Assembly (NCBI GenBank): GCA_947498775.1
Contig: CANMLL010000002.1
Location: 62,001 to 126,000 of the forward strand
Direction of reading: 5' to 3'
Source: an uncultured Aquimarina sp.
Lineage (GTDB): Bacteria > Bacteroidota > Bacteroidia > Flavobacteriales > Flavobacteriaceae
DNA: 64,000 nucleotides
The notes beneath the pieces were generated by a model. It was not told where the DNA came from. It made no database searches and was given only the letters and a program-made list of their open reading frames with translations. Positions 9,252-19,329 of the stretch are shown here, piece after piece; positions within the stretch are counted from its first letter, which is position 1; each line of letters opens with the position of its first letter. The position numbers and the translations under genes were made by a program.

Positions 9252-10919
9252 ATGGAAGCAATTCTGGAAAGTATTGATTGGTGGGTTTTGGGTATTTATT
9301 TTGCTGCTCTTATGGCAATAGCAGTATGGGTAATCTTACAAAAACAAAAAGATACAGAAGATTATTTCCTGGCTGGAAGAAATGTGGGATGGTTCGTTAT
9401 AGGGGCTTCAATATTCGCGTCAAATATCGGTTCTGAACATGTTGTTGGACTTGCCGGAACAGGTTTTGAATCAGGAACCCCGATGGCACATTATGAGTTG
9501 CACGCGTGGATCGTACTACTCTTAGGTTGGTTATTTTTGCCATTTTATATTAGAAGTGGAGCATTTACAATGCCTGAATTCCTAGAAAAAAGATTTGATA
9601 GTCGTTCCCGTTGGTTTTTGTCCCTTTTTTCTCTATTAGGGTATGTGATCACCAAAGTTTCTGTAACCATTTATGCCGGCGGAATCGTAGTTTCTGAACT
9701 GTTAGGTATATCTTTCTGGGAAGGTGCCATAGGTATTGTTATTTTTACCGGAATTTACACTGTTGTAGGAGGTCTAAAAGCTGTTATCTATACCGAAACA
9801 TTACAAACTGTAATTCTTATTTCGGGTTCTTTGATCATCACTTATCTGGGTTTACAAGAAGTAGGTGGATGGGGACAACTTTCTACAACCGTTAAAGAAG
9901 TAAGTCCACAACATTTTAATATGTGGCGGCCAATGAGCGACCCAGATTTCCCATGGACTGGATTATTATTTGGGGGGACTATTGTTGGTATTTGGTATTG
10001 GTGTACAGATCAGTATATAGTACAAAGGACATTGGCAGCAAATAATATAAAAATCGGAAGGCGCGGCGCTATTTTTGGGGCTTATTTAAAATTACTCCCA
10101 ATCTTCATCTTTTTAATACCTGGAATTATTGCATTTGCTTTAACAATCCAAAACCCTGAACTATTTACCGTAGAAAAAGCGGATAGAGCTTTTCCTATGT
10201 TGGTAAAAACATTATTGCCAGCAGGGTTAAAAGGATTAGTTGCTGGTGGATTAATCGCTGCGTTAATGAGTTCACTAGCTTCCGTATTTAATTCTTGTTC
10301 TACGATTTTTACCATTGATATTTACAAAAAATTAAAACCTAAAAAAAGCGAAAAGGACTTGCTTAAGATCGGTAAAATTGCAACAGGATTCATTGTGGTA
10401 TTAGGGATTTTCTGGATTCCTGTTATGGAAAAAATAGGAGGAGGAGTCATGTATCAATATTTACAAAATGTGCAATCTTATATTGCACCACCCGTAACAA
10501 CAGTATTTTTATTAGGGATTATCTGGAAACGAGTCAATGCGAAAGCTGCTATAACAACATTGCTTGCAGGATTAGTGTTATTAGTTGTTCGGCTAAGTTC
10601 TGAAATACTTTATCAACCGGAAATTTCACATTTTAAGCAAACAGGAGAACAGATTGCTGGGGGTGTTTTATATGAATTTGCATCGATTAATTTTGCTCAT
10701 ATGGCAATCTTTATGTTTATCTTCTCCGTTATTCTATGTATTACGGTTAGTTTAACTACCAACCCTCCTGATTACAAGTTGATAAAGGGATTGGCTTTTG
10801 GCACACTGACCGAAGAGGAAAAAGAACAATCCAAAGAAAATTACTCTTTTATTGATATTGTACTGTCTGTTTTATTAGTCTTGCTTGTGATCGGGGTACT
10901 TACTTACTTTAGAGGTTAA
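9252..10919 (+). CDS. Sodium:solute symporter (SSS/SGLT family), probable xylose or xyloside importer
   Basis: A 555-residue inner-membrane protein with 13-14 hydrophobic segments. SGLT-type landmarks are AGRNVGWFVIGASIFASNIG near the start, a GGLKAVIYTET segment, and the sodium-site helix GLIAALMSSLASVFNS followed by FTIDIYKK. It starts 17 bases after xylA, so it is part of the xylose operon. By family it couples sugar uptake to the sodium gradient. Bacteroidota often place such symporters next to sugar isomerase and kinase genes. Xylose is the obvious candidate substrate but a short xylo-oligosaccharide is possible. Confidence 0.88.
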   Translation: MEAILESIDWWVLGIYFAALMAIAVWVILQKQKDTEDYFLAGRNVGWFVIGASIFASNIGSEHVVGLAGTGFESGTPMAHYELHAWIVLLLGWLFLPFYIRSGAFTMPEFLEKRFDSRSRWFLSLFSLLGYVITKVSVTIYAGGIVVSELLGISFWEGAIGIVIFTGIYTVVGGLKAVIYTETLQTVILISGSLIITYLGLQEVGGWGQLSTTVKEVSPQHFNMWRPMSDPDFPWTGLLFGGTIVGIWYWCTDQYIVQRTLAANNIKIGRRGAIFGAYLKLLPIFIFLIPGIIAFALTIQNPELFTVEKADRAFPMLVKTLLPAGLKGLVAGGLIAALMSSLASVFNSCSTIFTIDIYKKLKPKKSEKDLLKIGKIATGFIVVLGIFWIPVMEKIGGGVMYQYLQNVQSYIAPPVTTVFLLGIIWKRVNAKAAITTLLAGLVLLVVRLSSEILYQPEISHFKQTGEQIAGGVLYEFASINFAHMAIFMFIFSVILCITVSLTTNPPDYKLIKGLAFGTLTEEEKEQSKENYSFIDIVLSVLLVLLVIGVLTYFRG

Positions 10920-10944
10920 GTATTCATCATTTGAATTATATTAA

Positions 10945-11160
10945 ATGACCAATCCTTTTATTATAAACAAAAGAATAATCTTATCCCATAGCAAATTAGA
11001 CTCATTCGTTGTATACATCTGTATAGAAGGAAATGCAATTATATATCAAAACAATGATATGATTGAATTAAGCTTGGGAGACACTGTTCTGGTTCCTGCG
11101 AATATTAAAAATGTTCATATTTATTCAGATAGTGCCAAATTACTTCAAACATATATTTAA
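10945..11160 (+). CDS. Orphan small cupin like the C-terminal tail of type I mannose-6-phosphate isomerase
   Basis: A 71-residue ORF starting 25 bases after the symporter. It reads ILSHSKLDSFVVYICIEGNA ... LSLGDTVLVPANIKNV ... AKLLQTYI, which matches the small C-terminal cupin of class I ManA proteins. The metal-binding catalytic domain is absent, and only 25 bases separate it from the previous gene, so there is no room for it. Either it is a remnant of a deleted manA or a free-standing accessory domain. It ends the first half of the operon; a 197-base AT-rich gap without a clear hairpin follows. Confidence 0.55.
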   Translation: MTNPFIINKRIILSHSKLDSFVVYICIEGNAIIYQNNDMIELSLGDTVLVPANIKNVHIYSDSAKLLQTYI

Positions 11161-11357
11161 AACTTCTGCGATAAGCACAAAAAAAAGAAACAGATTAATT
11201 ACTGATAATTCGGTTTTGTTACTTTAACAAAAGATATGATATGATTATGACAAAATAATAGCAAAAAAATTAAGATTAGCTATTTATATTTATTAATTAC
11301 TCGACATTTTTATAATGGATAAAATTTAATTCTTTAAAAAAAATAAAAACAAAGAAG

Positions 11358-12014
11358 GTGAATAGAATATTATTTTTAATCATATCATTAATCATAAATG
11401 TCATTTTGATTTTTTATTTATTCAATATCCACACCTTTATGGAAGATAAAAACAAGGTCAAAGATGCGCAAGAACCAATGGAAACACCTACAAACATAGA
11501 GATTGTTATGTTGGGTAATTCTATTACCCATGCCGGTGAATGGCAAAAAGTATTGAATCGAGATGATGTTTTGAATGGCGGAAAACCCGGCTGGACCACT
11601 CAACAACTTTCATGGGTCATCAAAGACTTTGTTATTCCAAACAATCCGAAACTCTGTTTTTTTAAAGGTGGAATAAACGACTATACTTTAGGCATTTCTA
11701 CCCAGCGAATTTATGACAATATTTGTATCAATTTGGACTCTATTAGAAAAGTAGGTACAAATCCAGTATATACAACCACATTATATCAGAAAGGGAATAC
11801 CTACAGAAACAGGCAAATAGATTCTTTAAATGCCAAAATGAAAGAATTTTGTAAAGAAAAAGGATATGATTTTGTAGATCTAAGACCCTTTTTATGTAAA
11901 AACGGGGATATTTTAGATCAATATGTCAAAGATGACAATACCCACTTGAGACCTGAAGCATATCCGCAATGGGCAAAAGCAATACAACCAACCATAAAAA
12001 AATATGGCCTTTAA
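11358..12014 (+). CDS. SGNH/GDSL hydrolase, membrane-anchored or secreted
   Basis: A 218-residue protein with a GTG start, a hydrophobic N-terminal segment (IISLIINVILIFYLF) and an SGNH fold: block I is VMLGNSITHAGEW (Ser in GNSIT), block III contains FFKGGINDYT, and the end motif is DDNTHLRPEAY (Asp and His). By family it is a carbohydrate esterase or lipase-like hydrolase; in this position an acetylxylan-type esterase is a reasonable guess. It is the first gene after the 197-base gap and is followed after 22 bases by GH3. Confidence 0.8.
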   Translation: MNRILFLIISLIINVILIFYLFNIHTFMEDKNKVKDAQEPMETPTNIEIVMLGNSITHAGEWQKVLNRDDVLNGGKPGWTTQQLSWVIKDFVIPNNPKLCFFKGGINDYTLGISTQRIYDNICINLDSIRKVGTNPVYTTTLYQKGNTYRNRQIDSLNAKMKEFCKEKGYDFVDLRPFLCKNGDILDQYVKDDNTHLRPEAYPQWAKAIQPTIKKYGL

Positions 12015-12036
12015 ATAATAACGAATCTTCATATTT

Positions 12037-14454
12037 ATGACGCACAATTCCAAACAAATAATACTATTTAAAAAATACTTTTTCTTTTTCATATGTCTGC
12101 TTTTGGGGATAAGAATGTCTTTCTCTCAAACTAAAAAACTTCCATACCAAGATTCATCATTAAATATTGAAAATCGGGTGAAAGATTTGTTGTACAGAAT
12201 GACACTTGAAGAAAAGGCAGCTCAGATGGTATCCGTAAACAATGAAGTCAAAGATTCAATTATTATATATGGAAATAACATAGATATAAGTAAAATTAAA
12301 CCAATGCTTACAAACGGTATTGGCCAAATAACAAGACCTTCAGAAATCAAAGGAGGGCAAAGCCAAACAGCTGGAAAAAGTGCATCAAAAAAAGGATTAT
12401 CATCTTATCAAAATGCACTACTCTCCAATAAATTACAAAAGTATTTTATAGAAGAAACCCGATTGGGTATTCCTGCTATCTTTCATGAAGAATGCCTACA
12501 CGGCCTCGTCGCACAAGATGCCACTAGTTTTCCACACCCCATCGCAATGGCGGGAACTTTTAATACTGAACTTATTGAAAAAGTGTATGCAAATATCGCT
12601 GAAGAAACCCGAGCCAGAGGAAGTCATCAAGCACTTACACCAGTAGTTGATATTGCCAGAGATGCTCGCTGGGGAAGAGTAGAAGAAACTTATGGAGAGG
12701 ACCCATATCTCACTTCTCAAATGGGTATTGCAGCAATCAAAGGTTTTCAAGGCGATGCCTTATTTAAAAATAAGAAACATATTGTTGCCACACTAAAGCA
12801 TTTTGCTGCTCATGGTCAACCCGAAGGAGGTACTAATACAGCACCGGCAAATTATTCAGAACGGATTCTTCGTGAAATTCATTTCGCTCCTTTTAAAAAT
12901 ATCATTCAAAAAGCTGGTGCCTTGAGTGTAATGACTACATATCACGAACTTGATGGAGTACCCATAAATGCAAATCATAAACTGGTTACCGATATATTGC
13001 GAAAAGAATGGGGATTTAAAGGCTTTGTAGTGTCTGACTATTATTCGATAAGAGAAATGCACGAACGGCATGGAATTAATACACACCGAGTGGCTAAGGA
13101 TGGTAAACATGCCGCAGAATTAGCTATAAAAGCTGGAGTAAATATAGAACTCCCTAATCCGGATTGTTATACCTATATACCAGAACTCGTAAAAGAAGGA
13201 AAAATTTCTGAAAGCATAATAGACACAATCGTTGCAGAAATGCTACGGATCAAATTTAAACTTGGTTTGTTTGATGATCCTTATATAGATCCTGAAAGAG
13301 CAAAAAAGCTGGATGGCTTTGCTGAAAACAGAAAAGCTCTAGCCAAAGAAACAGCATTACAATCCATTACACTTTTACAGAATAAAAAGAATTTAGCACC
13401 TATTAATATAAAAAAAATAAAATCTATTGCCGTTATAGGGCCTAATGCTAATAGAGAAAATATTGGTGGTTACACAGGTAATCAACCATATCATGTTACA
13501 GTTTTAGAAGGAATTAAGAATAAGGTAGGATCCGAAATAAAAGTAAATTATGCTGAAGGTTGTAAGATTACTGTTGGTGGAAGCTGGGTAGAGGATAAAA
13601 TAATCTTTCCAAATCCAAAACAAGAAGAAGAAAGAATTACAAAGGCTGTAGCATTAGCGAAACAAAGTGATGTGGTTGTTTTAGTATTAGGTGGAAATGA
13701 ACAAACTTCTCGAGAGGCCTGGAATAATTTTCATCTAGGAGATAGAGCCAACCTGCAGCTTGTTGGTAACCAGGATAAATTAATTAATGCCATACATAAA
13801 ACTGGTAAACCGATTGTTGCTTTTTTGTATAATGGACGACCTTTGGCAGTTAATAATCTATTAGAGAAAGCTGATACGGTTTTTGAATGCTGGTATCTTG
13901 GTCAAGAATCGGGTAATGCAGTAGCCGATGTCCTTTTTGGAGATTATAATCCGGGAGGGAAACTCCCAATTTCGTTTCCGAGAAGTGTAGGACATATTCC
14001 TGTATATTATAACCATAAACCTTCTGCAAGAAGAGGATACTTCAATGATGAAATTACTCCTTTATTTCCTTTTGGATATGGTCTGAGCTATACAAGTTTT
14101 GAGCTTGGTGACTTAAGACTAGAAAAGACAAAAATTGCTCTTGACGAATCTATCAAAGTAATGATTGATGTAAAAAATATCGGAAAAATGAAAGGAGATG
14201 AAGTAATACAAATGTACATACGAGATGACCTAAGTAGTGTAACACGCCCTGTTAAGGAACTTAAAGGATTTCAACGCGTAAGACTTAAACCCAGAGAACA
14301 AAAAACAGTCTATTTCGAGATAACGCCCGAAAAATTATCTTTTTATGACATCAATATGGAATATGTTGTAGAGCCCGGAGATTTTACGATTTTCATAGGG
14401 ACTTCTTCTAAAGATGAAGATGCTAAAAAAATAACATTAACTGTTACGAAGTAA
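12037..14454 (+). CDS. Glycoside hydrolase family 3 (beta-glucosidase/beta-xylosidase type)
   Basis: An 805-residue exported enzyme with a hydrophobic signal ending near IRMSFSQ. The GH3 N-terminal barrel carries the substrate block HFAAHGQPEGG and the nucleophile Asp334 in GFVVSDYYSI. The alpha/beta sandwich domain follows (AVIGPNANRENIGGYTG) and a fibronectin-III-like C-terminal domain closes the protein (FPFGYGLSYTSFEL onward), the full three-domain layout. It would release terminal beta-glucose or beta-xylose from oligosaccharides in the periplasm. It ends TAATG with the next gene, a one-base overlap that suggests translational coupling. Close neighbours xylA and xylB make a xylosidase role attractive, but sequence alone does not separate the two. 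Confidence 0.92.
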   Translation: MTHNSKQIILFKKYFFFFICLLLGIRMSFSQTKKLPYQDSSLNIENRVKDLLYRMTLEEKAAQMVSVNNEVKDSIIIYGNNIDISKIKPMLTNGIGQITRPSEIKGGQSQTAGKSASKKGLSSYQNALLSNKLQKYFIEETRLGIPAIFHEECLHGLVAQDATSFPHPIAMAGTFNTELIEKVYANIAEETRARGSHQALTPVVDIARDARWGRVEETYGEDPYLTSQMGIAAIKGFQGDALFKNKKHIVATLKHFAAHGQPEGGTNTAPANYSERILREIHFAPFKNIIQKAGALSVMTTYHELDGVPINANHKLVTDILRKEWGFKGFVVSDYYSIREMHERHGINTHRVAKDGKHAAELAIKAGVNIELPNPDCYTYIPELVKEGKISESIIDTIVAEMLRIKFKLGLFDDPYIDPERAKKLDGFAENRKALAKETALQSITLLQNKKNLAPINIKKIKSIAVIGPNANRENIGGYTGNQPYHVTVLEGIKNKVGSEIKVNYAEGCKITVGGSWVEDKIIFPNPKQEEERITKAVALAKQSDVVVLVLGGNEQTSREAWNNFHLGDRANLQLVGNQDKLINAIHKTGKPIVAFLYNGRPLAVNNLLEKADTVFECWYLGQESGNAVADVLFGDYNPGGKLPISFPRSVGHIPVYYNHKPSARRGYFNDEITPLFPFGYGLSYTSFELGDLRLEKTKIALDESIKVMIDVKNIGKMKGDEVIQMYIRDDLSSVTRPVKELKGFQRVRLKPREQKTVYFEITPEKLSFYDINMEYVVEPGDFTIFIGTSSKDEDAKKITLTVTK

Positions 14455-16058
14455 TGAACACAATTCGAAAGATTATAGTTTTAAAAATCATGCTTTTAGT
14501 AATCCAGACGCAGATCTATTCGCAAGCGAAAACTGGTGAGCAATGGCAAGTGATAGATTTAGATTTCAAGACTTCAGAAAAAGTAACGAATCCTTTAAAA
14601 GTTAAGTTTGGGGCAATCTTTAAAAACATTAATGGAATAACCTTAGATGTACCTGGTTTTTACAATGATGCCAATGAATGGGTACTTCGATTTACAGCAC
14701 CCGAGGTTGGTAAGTGGAATTTTAAAACATATTCTTCTTTAGCAGAACTCACTGGTAAAAAAGGAAACATCCAAGTATCAGCGAATAGAAATAAAAATCA
14801 ACACGGCCCTATAACAGTTTCTAAAGAGAATTCACAAAAATTCATCTATGCCGATGGTACTCCCTACTTTTTAATGGCCTTCGAATTAGATTGGTTATTT
14901 GCCCTAGATTGGGATAACCCTAATGATATTCCTAAAACAAAAGAAATCATAGGTCATGTTGCCGATCATAATTTCAATCAAATTGTGATGAATGTCTACG
15001 CCTATGATGCTAACTGGGGAGAAAGAGATAAAATCGATCCGAAAAACAACTATGCAAAACCAAAAGTTTTTCAGTTTGGAGGAACTAATGAAAAGCCAGA
15101 TCATTCTACATTAAATATCGATTTTTTTAAACATTTGGATCGTGTTATATCTCATCTGGACAAAAAAGGAATAGTAGCTCACCTAATGATCTATGTTTGG
15201 AATAAAAAAGTAAATTGGCCAGAGCCGAGATCAGAAGCCGATAATATGTATTTTGATTATGTAGTAAAGCGTTATCAGGCGTATCCCAATCTAATATGGG
15301 ATATCTCAAAAGAAGCGCTGGCTTATGGCAGGGATGATATGAGTTATATTACAGACCGTATAGAACGCCTGCGCAGACTGGATGGATATAAAAGATTGGT
15401 ATCTGTTCATGACTATACCTATTGTAATGCATTTCCTGGCGAGGTAGATTTTATATCTATACAAGAATGGCGACCCAATTTATATAGTGAAATGCTAAAT
15501 ACATATAAAAAACATTCTAATAAACCAGTTTTTAATATAGAACACGGAGGGTATGAAAAAACGATGCATTCTATATTTGATGGTCAGTATCGGGATCCTT
15601 TGGTTTGTCTGGATCGAAATTACCAGTGTATTTTTGCAGGAACTTACTCTACATATTATTGGCAGAATACTTCCTGGTATAATGTTATTACTGATCCTTT
15701 TTCGTTACCCAAAGAGCAACGACCAGCTTTTAATTATTATCAATACTTAGCTAAACTTTTTGAAGATTATAATTTTAATCACCTATATCCCGAGCAATAC
15801 ACATTTACCCCGTATGCATTAACTAACAAAAAGGATACATATTTGTTTTATATTCCTCAGGGACTAACAACAGCACATGGTGATTTAAGTAACACAGCAT
15901 TAAAAGGAAAGAAAGTTAGTGTTACCTGGTTTGATCCTTTGACTGGCAATTATATCTCTGGAAACACATATGACTTTACGAAAGGGAGCTGGATGGAAAT
16001 TGAAAAACACAGCGATGTCAAAAGTCCTTTTGCAGTTCTAATTTTAAAAACAGAGTAA
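14454..16058 (+). CDS. DUF5060-type secreted glycoside hydrolase
   Basis: A 534-residue secreted protein (signal MNTIRKIIVLKIMLLVIQTQIYS, written here only as residues 1-23). Residues about 25-110 form the Ig-like DUF5060 domain (FYNDANEWVLRFTAPEVGKW). A (beta/alpha)8 barrel follows, with FIYADGTPYFLMAFELDW opening it, Glu287 in WDISKEALAYG and Glu363 in VFNIEHGGYE as the likely catalytic pair. The last about 90 residues form a small beta domain like the putative collagen-binding domain attached to DUF4038/GH140-like enzymes. Its start overlaps the GH3 stop by one base. It probably cleaves a decorated oligosaccharide; specificity is unknown. Confidence 0.75.
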   Translation: MNTIRKIIVLKIMLLVIQTQIYSQAKTGEQWQVIDLDFKTSEKVTNPLKVKFGAIFKNINGITLDVPGFYNDANEWVLRFTAPEVGKWNFKTYSSLAELTGKKGNIQVSANRNKNQHGPITVSKENSQKFIYADGTPYFLMAFELDWLFALDWDNPNDIPKTKEIIGHVADHNFNQIVMNVYAYDANWGERDKIDPKNNYAKPKVFQFGGTNEKPDHSTLNIDFFKHLDRVISHLDKKGIVAHLMIYVWNKKVNWPEPRSEADNMYFDYVVKRYQAYPNLIWDISKEALAYGRDDMSYITDRIERLRRLDGYKRLVSVHDYTYCNAFPGEVDFISIQEWRPNLYSEMLNTYKKHSNKPVFNIEHGGYEKTMHSIFDGQYRDPLVCLDRNYQCIFAGTYSTYYWQNTSWYNVITDPFSLPKEQRPAFNYYQYLAKLFEDYNFNHLYPEQYTFTPYALTNKKDTYLFYIPQGLTTAHGDLSNTALKGKKVSVTWFDPLTGNYISGNTYDFTKGSWMEIEKHSDVKSPFAVLILKTE

Positions 16059-16124
16059 TTTAGTATGCTATAAAAAAAATTGAATCAAATTATTACAGTT
16101 TAAACTAGATTAAACACCACATCA

Positions 16125-19100
16125 ATGCCTATTAAGACATATAAAAAAATCCTTATCGCTCTTTTAATTTCGATAAATTTCCAATGCATTACAGCACAAA
16201 ACCATTGGAAATATATCCAGATTGACAGTACCAAACAAAAATGGGGGGATTGGGATAATCCCGATTGGCTTCGATATTTTGGTTTGGATGCAGGCGATAT
16301 AGATCGCGATGGTAATCAAGACATTGTTTCTGGAAGATACATTTATCACAATCCAGGAGATCATATGGAAGGTTCATGGGAGAGAACCGTATTAGATGAC
16401 AATTTAGACATTATACTTTTTATGGATGTGAACAAAGATCCTTATGCCGATTTAATTGCACAATCTTTACCTAATTTATATTGGCTTGAAGCTATTGACC
16501 TAAAAGGAACACGTTATAAAAAGCATAAAATAGGAGAAGTCCCTGCAACAAGCCACGTCAATAGCCAAGGATTTGAAAAAGCTCAAATTATCAAAGGAGG
16601 ACTTTCCGAATTCGTGATTGCAGGGAATGGAAATATCTACTGTATTGCAATTCCAGAAGAAGCTCCGGATAAAGAACAATGGAAAATCAAAAAAATCTGT
16701 AAAAACACCTCTGACGAAGGTATAGGGATTGGCGATATTGATAACGATGGTGACCTTGATATTGCTGCAGGAAGAAGACCTGATGGAGAAAAAGAACCCA
16801 CCATTCTCATGTGGTATGAAAATCCTGGAAGTATAAATACTATTTGGAAAGAAATTAAGATAGGTTTGAGTGAACATCCTATTGATCGCATAGAGATTGC
16901 AGACCTTGATGGAGATGATAAATCAGATATCGTGATTACTGAAGAACGTTATCCGGGGCTGGAACCTGATGCAAATATGTTTCTGTTTCGACAAGAGAGT
17001 ATCTCAAACTGGGAGCGGAAAAGAATAGTACAGCAGTATTCCATGAATAATCTGGATATACAGGATATTGATAAAGATGGAGACTTAGATCTGGTTACAA
17101 ATGAGCACAAGGGTAAAAATCTGGAACTTCAGATATGGTACAATGACGGTGAGGCCAATTTCACAAAAAAAACTATAGATACCGGAAAAGAAAACCATCT
17201 AGGAACTAAACTTAAAGATCTTGATGGTGATGGTGATTTAGATATATACGGAGCAGGATGGGATCAACATCAATTTATGCATGTTTGGCGAAATGAAAGC
17301 GTAAGATCCTTAAAAACCGGTGATATTTTTAGAGAATATCCCTGGACTCCAAACCAAACCAATGAAGAAGGTAAGTTTTTACGAGTAGGGGGAAAATTAG
17401 ATTACCGAATGAATTCAGATCACTTTCCAAAAACATTACATAATGAAGGAAACATATCGTTAGGTCACTCGATCGATCTCGAAAAAGCTGCTTGGGCAGA
17501 GGTGATTATCGAAAGAGTTCAATCCCATGAAGATACTAAAAATTTAAAAATTAGTTTCAATAATGGCAAGTACTACTCAGTTCCAGAACCTTCCAATATA
17601 CCAGATCAAGCTACAGATTATATGTTTCATACCAATATCCATGTACCCATACCAATTAAAGATCTTAAACAAGGAGCGGATAACGTTTTTCAGTTAAAAG
17701 TAGATAAAAACCAAGCCTGGGATTGGCCACAAAATCTTATCTACGGAATTATTTTGAGAGTATATTACAATGAAGACGAAGCTGATTTACAAGCAAAAAT
17801 TAATGGTATCGATACATTAGGGATTCTTAATAAAAATGTTGATCTATATCTAAAAAGCCCTGATTTAACTAAAATTTCTAAGGTAGATTATTTTGGTTTT
17901 TACGAAGATGTCAACTGGAAAGGAGATAGCATGTATCGCTCCTGGCAGTATGATTATCATAAAGGGGAAATTAAAAACCACATAGGTACCGCTACCGCTC
18001 CCCCTTTTAATATTTCCTGGTCTACCAACTGGATTCCTGATCAGGATCAACCTATTAAAATAATGGCTAGGGTCGAAACTAATGATGGAATCATTTTTAT
18101 GACTCCAGAAATAAACGATCTGACTTTGAAACGAGAGTATCAGGTATATCTTGCAAAACCTTACCAGCAACCCCCTTTTTGGACAACCCGAAATGGAGAA
18201 CACGATTCTTTTATAAATATACCGTTCTCAATACCCACTAATAGTGAAGCAATACTATATTGGAAAAGCTGGAGTCCTTGTTATTCTGAAGGGATTAGGA
18301 TTAATGATATTATACACAAAACGAGGAGGGAGTTTCCTTGCTATGATGCTTTTTGGCATAAAGAGGAAATTGAAAAAGCAGAAATACTAGCAAAAGGTAA
18401 AAATACAATTACCACTTTAAAAACACCATTACAAAACGGCAAAATGGTACATGGTATGGAAGTACAATGGCCCGGAATAATGATGAAAGTAAAATATAAA
18501 GAAAGCGATCTATCTAAAACCACAATTGAAGAAACAACCTATGAGAATCGCTCTCATTTTGTTATTCGCACTTCAGATGTGGTGTATTACTATGATATAT
18601 CAGGTGGAGGTTTTTCCAGAATTATTGACCACTATGGTAATGATTGGATACAATTTAAGAAAGACCCCTGGAATCAATATCCTGCTTCTGCGGCTTCCTC
18701 ATATCGCGGTCTTCCAAACTTGGTATTTGGATCTGACGATAGCGGAGCCGGACATCCGGGATTTGACAATTGTAATAGTAAAATAATTAATGATACTACT
18801 ATTGTTTCGCAAAGCAGTAGTGGAAAGTGGCAATGGGAATGGACTTTTTTTGACAACTATGCCGTATTAGAAATTCTCAAAACTGATCCAAAACATCCAT
18901 ATTGGTTTCTTTATGAAGGAACTCCAGGTGGTGTATATGACATCAATAATTATTACTACGGAACTGATCTTAAGGGGCCCATTAATGATCTACCAGATTT
19001 TTATAAGAACACAACAATTTTTAATCACCATCAGTGGGCCTATTTCGGAAGAAATTCTGTAAAAAGTACTCTGTTTTTAGCACAACTTAAAAAAGATGAT

Positions 19101-19319
19101 CATCAGGATATGATTGCCTATTTAGGAAATTCTGAAAAAGGGATCGATAGTGAGGACGGAATGACCGTTTTCGGTTTTGGCAGAGGTAAACACACAAACC
19201 CTTTATTAACTGAAAATCAAAAATTTATAGTCGGGATATACCAAGACACTATTCTTGACATACAGGAACATAAAAAGTTGAGTCAGCATATAGCTAATTT
19301 AATCCTAAAGCACAAATAA
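16125..19319 (+). CDS. Large FG-GAP repeat protein with uncharacterised C-terminal domain
   Basis: A 1064-residue secreted protein with a signal peptide ending near ITAQ. Residues about 40-395 carry at least five FG-GAP/VCBS blades with calcium-binding motifs such as DIDRDGNQDIV, DIDNDGDLDIAAG, DLDGDDKSDI, DIDKDGDLDLVT and DLDGDGDLDIYGAG, giving a beta-propeller. Residues about 400-790 look like beta-sandwich modules (two carbohydrate-binding-like segments). The last 260 residues form a separate domain containing VVYYYDISGGGFSRIIDHY, WFLYEGTPGGVYDI and HHQWAYFGR, which I recognise as a conserved type but cannot assign to an enzyme family. It lies between a glycosidase and another FG-GAP protein. 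A glycan-binding or cleaving role on the surface is inferred. Confidence 0.7.
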   Translation: MPIKTYKKILIALLISINFQCITAQNHWKYIQIDSTKQKWGDWDNPDWLRYFGLDAGDIDRDGNQDIVSGRYIYHNPGDHMEGSWERTVLDDNLDIILFMDVNKDPYADLIAQSLPNLYWLEAIDLKGTRYKKHKIGEVPATSHVNSQGFEKAQIIKGGLSEFVIAGNGNIYCIAIPEEAPDKEQWKIKKICKNTSDEGIGIGDIDNDGDLDIAAGRRPDGEKEPTILMWYENPGSINTIWKEIKIGLSEHPIDRIEIADLDGDDKSDIVITEERYPGLEPDANMFLFRQESISNWERKRIVQQYSMNNLDIQDIDKDGDLDLVTNEHKGKNLELQIWYNDGEANFTKKTIDTGKENHLGTKLKDLDGDGDLDIYGAGWDQHQFMHVWRNESVRSLKTGDIFREYPWTPNQTNEEGKFLRVGGKLDYRMNSDHFPKTLHNEGNISLGHSIDLEKAAWAEVIIERVQSHEDTKNLKISFNNGKYYSVPEPSNIPDQATDYMFHTNIHVPIPIKDLKQGADNVFQLKVDKNQAWDWPQNLIYGIILRVYYNEDEADLQAKINGIDTLGILNKNVDLYLKSPDLTKISKVDYFGFYEDVNWKGDSMYRSWQYDYHKGEIKNHIGTATAPPFNISWSTNWIPDQDQPIKIMARVETNDGIIFMTPEINDLTLKREYQVYLAKPYQQPPFWTTRNGEHDSFINIPFSIPTNSEAILYWKSWSPCYSEGIRINDIIHKTRREFPCYDAFWHKEEIEKAEILAKGKNTITTLKTPLQNGKMVHGMEVQWPGIMMKVKYKESDLSKTTIEETTYENRSHFVIRTSDVVYYYDISGGGFSRIIDHYGNDWIQFKKDPWNQYPASAASSYRGLPNLVFGSDDSGAGHPGFDNCNSKIINDTTIVSQSSSGKWQWEWTFFDNYAVLEILKTDPKHPYWFLYEGTPGGVYDINNYYYGTDLKGPINDLPDFYKNTTIFNHHQWAYFGRNSVKSTLFLAQLKKDDHQDMIAYLGNSEKGIDSEDGMTVFGFGRGKHTNPLLTENQKFIVGIYQDTILDIQEHKKLSQHIANLILKHK

Positions 19320-19329
19320 CCCGAATACT

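Noticed and set aside
16500..16877. 125-residue minus-strand ORF within the FG-GAP gene
   Set aside because: Mirror of the repetitive Asp/Gly-rich FG-GAP codons, not a gene.
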